From contig NZ_LRAC01000174.1 of NCBI RefSeq assembly GCF_001517085.1, positions 1 through 64,000 of the forward strand: a DNA stretch of 64,000 nt, read 5' to 3'. The notes under the pieces were generated by a model that made no database searches, was not told the origin of the DNA, and saw nothing but the letters and a program-made list of their open reading frames with translations. The DNA comes from Paenibacillus sp. DMB5. Lineage in GTDB: Bacteria > Bacillota > Bacilli > Paenibacillales > Paenibacillaceae. Of the stretch, positions 61,532-64,000 are shown in pieces (the first letter of the stretch is position 1; each line of letters starts with the position of its first letter). The position numbers were made by a program, and so were the translations under genes.

Positions 61532-61876
61532 TTAATGATAACCATCAGCGGGATAAATCACAAGTTCATTCCATGGAAAAAATGCTCCCGGACATGAATT
61601 ATTATGAGGCTCGATTATGAGCGGCGAAATATGATAGCGTGAAGCCAGCTCCAGAATGAGCCTGCCTGCGGCAAACAGCTGCTCCCGGCGGCCCGGAAGC
61701 TGCGGAATTCCCTTTTCCTTCCCGTAATCCCCTTCCAGACAAATGTGGATATAATCCGGGTCCGTCAACAGCGGAGCGGCGTAAATTCCGCCGTCCGTCC
61801 CTACCCAAAAATCAAACCCCTTGCCGTTTATCGACGGACAGCGGGAATGATGCAGAATAAATCCTTTATATTCCAA
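61532..61876 (-). CDS. Small amidase-2-like protein
   Basis: A 114-residue protein resembling the N-acetylmuramoyl-L-alanine amidase/PGRP fold: ILHHSRCPSING (zinc His), DPDYIHICLEGDY, and the C-terminal HNNSCPGAFFPW, where a His and Cys could complete a zinc site. It is shorter than most of the family (about 140-150 residues), and no signal peptide is present, so it might be a cytoplasmic or non-catalytic relative. It lies 20 bases upstream of rluB, likely in one transcript. A peptidoglycan-related role is only suggested. Confidence 0.65.
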   Translation of the reverse strand: MEYKGFILHHSRCPSINGKGFDFWVGTDGGIYAAPLLTDPDYIHICLEGDYGKEKGIPQLPGRREQLFAAGRLILELASRYHISPLIIEPHNNSCPGAFFPWNELVIYPADGYH

Positions 61877-61989
61877 CGCATGCCGGCCTCCCTCCGTATT
61901 GCTGAAATAGCATATGATTGGGGGGAGGGCGGGGTGACGGGTTGGTTTCCTTAAAATCTTGCTGATGGGGGGGCGGATGGGCTGCAGCC

Positions 61990-62161
61990 GTAACTGCGGG
62001 AAGTTTTGGACTTCCGGCCGCTGTTGTCTGCAGATTTCCTGATTTAAACCGCTGTTCGCGGTAGAAATCTGCAGACTGACTATGCTTCCGTAGCGAGCTT
62101 TTCTCCGAAAAGCTTTCAGGCGGACGCTACGCTCCTACAGTTCCAAAATTCCCTCCGTTAC
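61990..62161. repeat. Fold-back repeat element with nested hairpins
   Basis: An imperfect outer inverted repeat, GTAACTGCGGGAAGTTTTGGA (61990-62010) against TCCAAAATTCCCTCCGTTAC (62142-62161), encloses two inner inverted repeats. One is a perfect 13-bp arm at 62026-62038 and 62064-62076 around a 25-base loop with its own CCGC/GCGG hairpin. The other is GTAGCG...CGCTAC around 62090-62130 with an AGCTTTTC/GAAAAGCT hairpin. No open reading frame fits. The layout is like that of small non-autonomous mobile or intergenic repeat elements. Copy number elsewhere in the genome is unknown. Confidence 0.55.
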
Positions 62162-62197
62162 TCCCGCCCATCCGCTGCGCTTGAAGGCAAAAACAAA

Positions 62198-62222
62198 CCC
62201 TCACCCCGCTGAGGGTGAGGGT
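62198..62222. repeat. GC-rich hairpin in the 62-kb intergenic region
   Basis: CCCTCACC and its complement GGGTGAGGG form a 9-bp hairpin. On the minus strand TTTGTTTTTG follows, so it could be a terminator, but no minus-strand gene ends nearby. The remainder of 62223-62726 is AT-rich with no gene I can support. Confidence 0.5.
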
Positions 62223-62726
62223 AGCATGAGGGCAAGCGGCTTGGCAGCGCTTGCCGGAACCGCGCCGGCAGGGTTAAAGCGCCTCTGCCTGTGAATTTAC
62301 AAGATATAACAATAGCAAATTCCAAAGATTCGGCAGAGTGGCCTGCAAGTCCATGCGGTGATCACTACCTAATCCGCACGAATTGATAGAAGAAAGCATT
62401 TCCCATACCTAAGTGCAGATAAGACAACTAATTTACTCTTTTTTAGACAAATCCAGCATTTAGGTGTAAAAAGCACACTTAGATCATCGCAAAAGCATCA
62501 TTTTAGCCAAAACAGGGGGAATTAGATGTCTTTTTTCCAACTAGGTCTGGCAACTGGGTGAGAACGCATAATGTAAGTGGTTTAATTCCAACTAATTGAC
62601 GAGGACTGCCGGTGCCACCGTTTATGCAAGCACTCACTAATTACTAAACTCCAAGTTACAATAACTCACTCTCCGGCGCCTCACGGCTGCTATTTCCCCG
62701 TGATTTCCGCAGTAAAGCAGCTCACA

Positions 62727-62774
62727 CCAAAAACTGGTGCCCGATTACCCGCAAATGCAGGTATCGGAACACCA
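62727..62774 (-). terminator. Terminator of ptsH
   Basis: CTGGTG with an inner CCGAT/ATCGG pairing forms a long hairpin, and on the minus strand TTTTTGG follows, about 60 bases beyond the ptsH stop codon. Confidence 0.8.
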
Positions 62775-62831
62775 GTATTTCATCCGACTGTGACAAGGTA
62801 AGCGGGATGAGCCGGCGGCATTCAGCCAGCC

Positions 62832-63107
62832 CTACTCCTGAACCTCTCCCAGCCCTTCCTTAACCATAACATCCTGCAGCGCGCTCAGTGCTTCCTCAGC
62901 CTGGCCGCCTTCGGCAATCAGGCTCAGCGTATCGCCGGGCTCCAGGCCGAGCGACAACACGCCGAGAATGGATTTGAGGGTAACCTTCTTTCCGCCGCTT
63001 TCGGCGAACACCTCGGTATCTTTAAACTTGGTAGCTGTGTTGACCAGCGCGGTGGCCGGGCGGGCGTGGATGCCGTCTTCGTCTACGATTTTGAATGTCT
63101 TTTGCAT
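62832..63107 (-). CDS. ptsH: Phosphocarrier protein HPr
   Basis: Phosphate relay between enzyme I and PTS permeases. 91 residues. The phosphorylated histidine is in EDGIHARPATALVNTA, and the regulatory serine of HPr kinase is in VTLKSILGVLSLGLEPGD. The start at 63107 (MQKTFKIVDE) is chosen by homology; a GTG 15 bases upstream is possible. It follows the PTS permease gene by 20 bases, unlike the classical ptsH-ptsI pairing; no ptsI is seen in the window. Confidence 0.93.
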   Translation of the reverse strand: MQKTFKIVDEDGIHARPATALVNTATKFKDTEVFAESGGKKVTLKSILGVLSLGLEPGDTLSLIAEGGQAEEALSALQDVMVKEGLGEVQE

Positions 63108-63141
63108 AACAGCTTCACTCACTTTCTTCTATTGGAATAGT

Positions 63142-64000
63142 TTAGGCCTGCACAGTGTAGAGCAGCTCCTGCTCCTTCACTGTGGAACGGCCTGCAGGCT
63201 TGATAGAGCTGTACTCGGCAATATTGGTAATGATTACCGGTGTAATGGTGCTGTAGCCCGCTTTTTCAATTTCGGCACGGTCGAATTCCATCAGCAGATC
63301 ACCAACGGATACTTTAGTGCCGGCTGTCACTTTTGGCGAGAAATGCAGGCCTTTCAGCTTCACGTATCGATACCGATGTGAATCAGCATTTCAGCGCCGT
63401 TGTCGCTGACCAGACCAATTGCATGTCCGCTCTTCGACAGTGAGAACACAGTGCCGTTTACAGGAGATACTACCCGTCCTTCGGACGGCTGAATCGCAAA
63501 GCCCTTACCCATGATTTCTTCGGAGAACGCCGGATCATTCACTTCGCTGAGCGGTTTAACTTCACCGGTAATCGGACTGTAGATGTCTTCGGTAACCTTT
63601 GTAGCAGCTTCAGCTTCCAGCGCATCAGCAATCACAGCTGAGTTCGAAGAAGCATTTGCATCAGCCGTTGCAGCCGGAACCGCTGCTGCTGCAGCTTCAG
63701 GCTCATCTTCAAAGCCCAGAATATAAGTTACAATTGCAGCAACAGCAATACCGATGGCAAACCCGATGATGGAGTAGACAAAGGTCTCGCCGATAACCAT
63801 CGGAATCCCGGACAAACCAGCCAGACCGCCGATCACATAAGCTTTTACTTTGAACAGACTCAGGAACGCTCCACCCACTGCTCCGCCGATCAAAGCGCCG
63901 ATAAACGGCTTTTTGAACCGCATGTTAACCCCGTACATTGCAGGCTCCGTAATACCCATCAGTGCGGTTACACTTGTCGAGAGGGCCAAAGGTTTCAGCT
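63142..64000 (-). pseudogene. PTS permease IIC-IIA C-terminal part, interrupted by a one-base loss
   Basis: C-terminal part of a glucose/sucrose/beta-glucoside-class PTS permease, truncated by the window edge. The EIIC end has VTALMGITEPAMYGVNMRFKKPFIGA and further membrane helices. After a linker rich in Ala, the EIIA domain follows: IYSPITGEVKPLSEV, a phosphorylation-site region ending in MLIHIGIDT, and in the other frame VKLKGLHFSPKVTAGTKVSVGDLLMEFD. The frames part at 63363, where an expected CC reads C. In the corrected frame EIIA is complete. HPr, encoded next, would phosphorylate it. Sugar specificity cannot be assigned. Confidence 0.85.

Noticed and set aside
1..64000. CRISPR array, prophage or tRNA genes
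   Set aside because: I saw no evenly spaced direct repeats, phage structural genes or tRNA cloverleafs. The only mobile DNA is the IS end and possibly the fold-back element.

Overview
The window looks like chromosome from a spore-forming Bacillales bacterium, most likely Paenibacillus or a close relative. The reasons are core sporulation and germination genes (spoIVA, spoVIF-type, ypeB), the hbs-mtrB-hep-ndk-cheR-aro-trp-hisC-tyrA gene order known from Bacillus subtilis, strong AGGAGG ribosome binding sites, and futalosine-type menaquinone genes inside that cluster. Nearly everything from 1 to 40 kb is on the minus strand and reads from high to low coordinates. Beyond 40 kb the strands are mixed.

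Layout. 1-1 kb: broken end of an IS1182-type insertion sequence. 1-5.4 kb: an IDEAL-domain protein, a gamma-carbonic-anhydrase-like protein, an unknown protein, a phosphatase, an ECF sigma/anti-sigma pair and a convincing unannotated small RNA. 5.5-17 kb: aroC-aroB-aroH-trpEDCFBA-hisC-tyrA, making chorismate and then tryptophan, tyrosine and phenylalanine. 17-25 kb: cheR, ndk and a menaquinone block (hepT, mqnA, a ubiX-like gene, mqnP, menG, hepS), then mtrB (TRAP) and hbs. 25-40 kb: spoIVA, yphF, small genes, gpsA, plsY, der, a ribosomal S1 homologue, plsC, cmk, ypfA, ypeB, prsW and mecA. 40-53 kb: a lipoprotein deacetylase, a membrane protein cassette, serA behind a T-box, an SDR/WYL divergon, an MCP-like receptor and a three-gene operon behind a cyclic-di-GMP-I riboswitch. 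53-61 kb: glpK and resABCDE (cytochrome c maturation and redox sensing). 61-64 kb: rluB, a small amidase-like gene, a fold-back repeat, ptsH and the end of a PTS permease.

Regulation is unusually legible. The trp leader carries exactly eleven regularly spaced NAG triplets, a terminator and a possible long-range antiterminator, and the gene for the RNA-binding protein that should read it (mtrB) lies 10 kb away. serA has a T-box. A GEMM-type c-di-GMP aptamer with an alternative-pairing platform precedes a thiamine-diphosphate enzyme, a carboxymuconolactone-decarboxylase-like protein and a STAS-like protein whose joint role I do not recognise. This is the best candidate for an undescribed system.

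Caution on sequence quality: the transposase and six other genes (aroB, aroC, the gene at 23.9 kb, plsY, an SDR gene and the PTS permease) are each interrupted by apparent single-base losses, seven of the eight sites involving a G:C base, most of them in short runs. Several of these genes should be essential, so base-calling or assembly error is more likely than decay.
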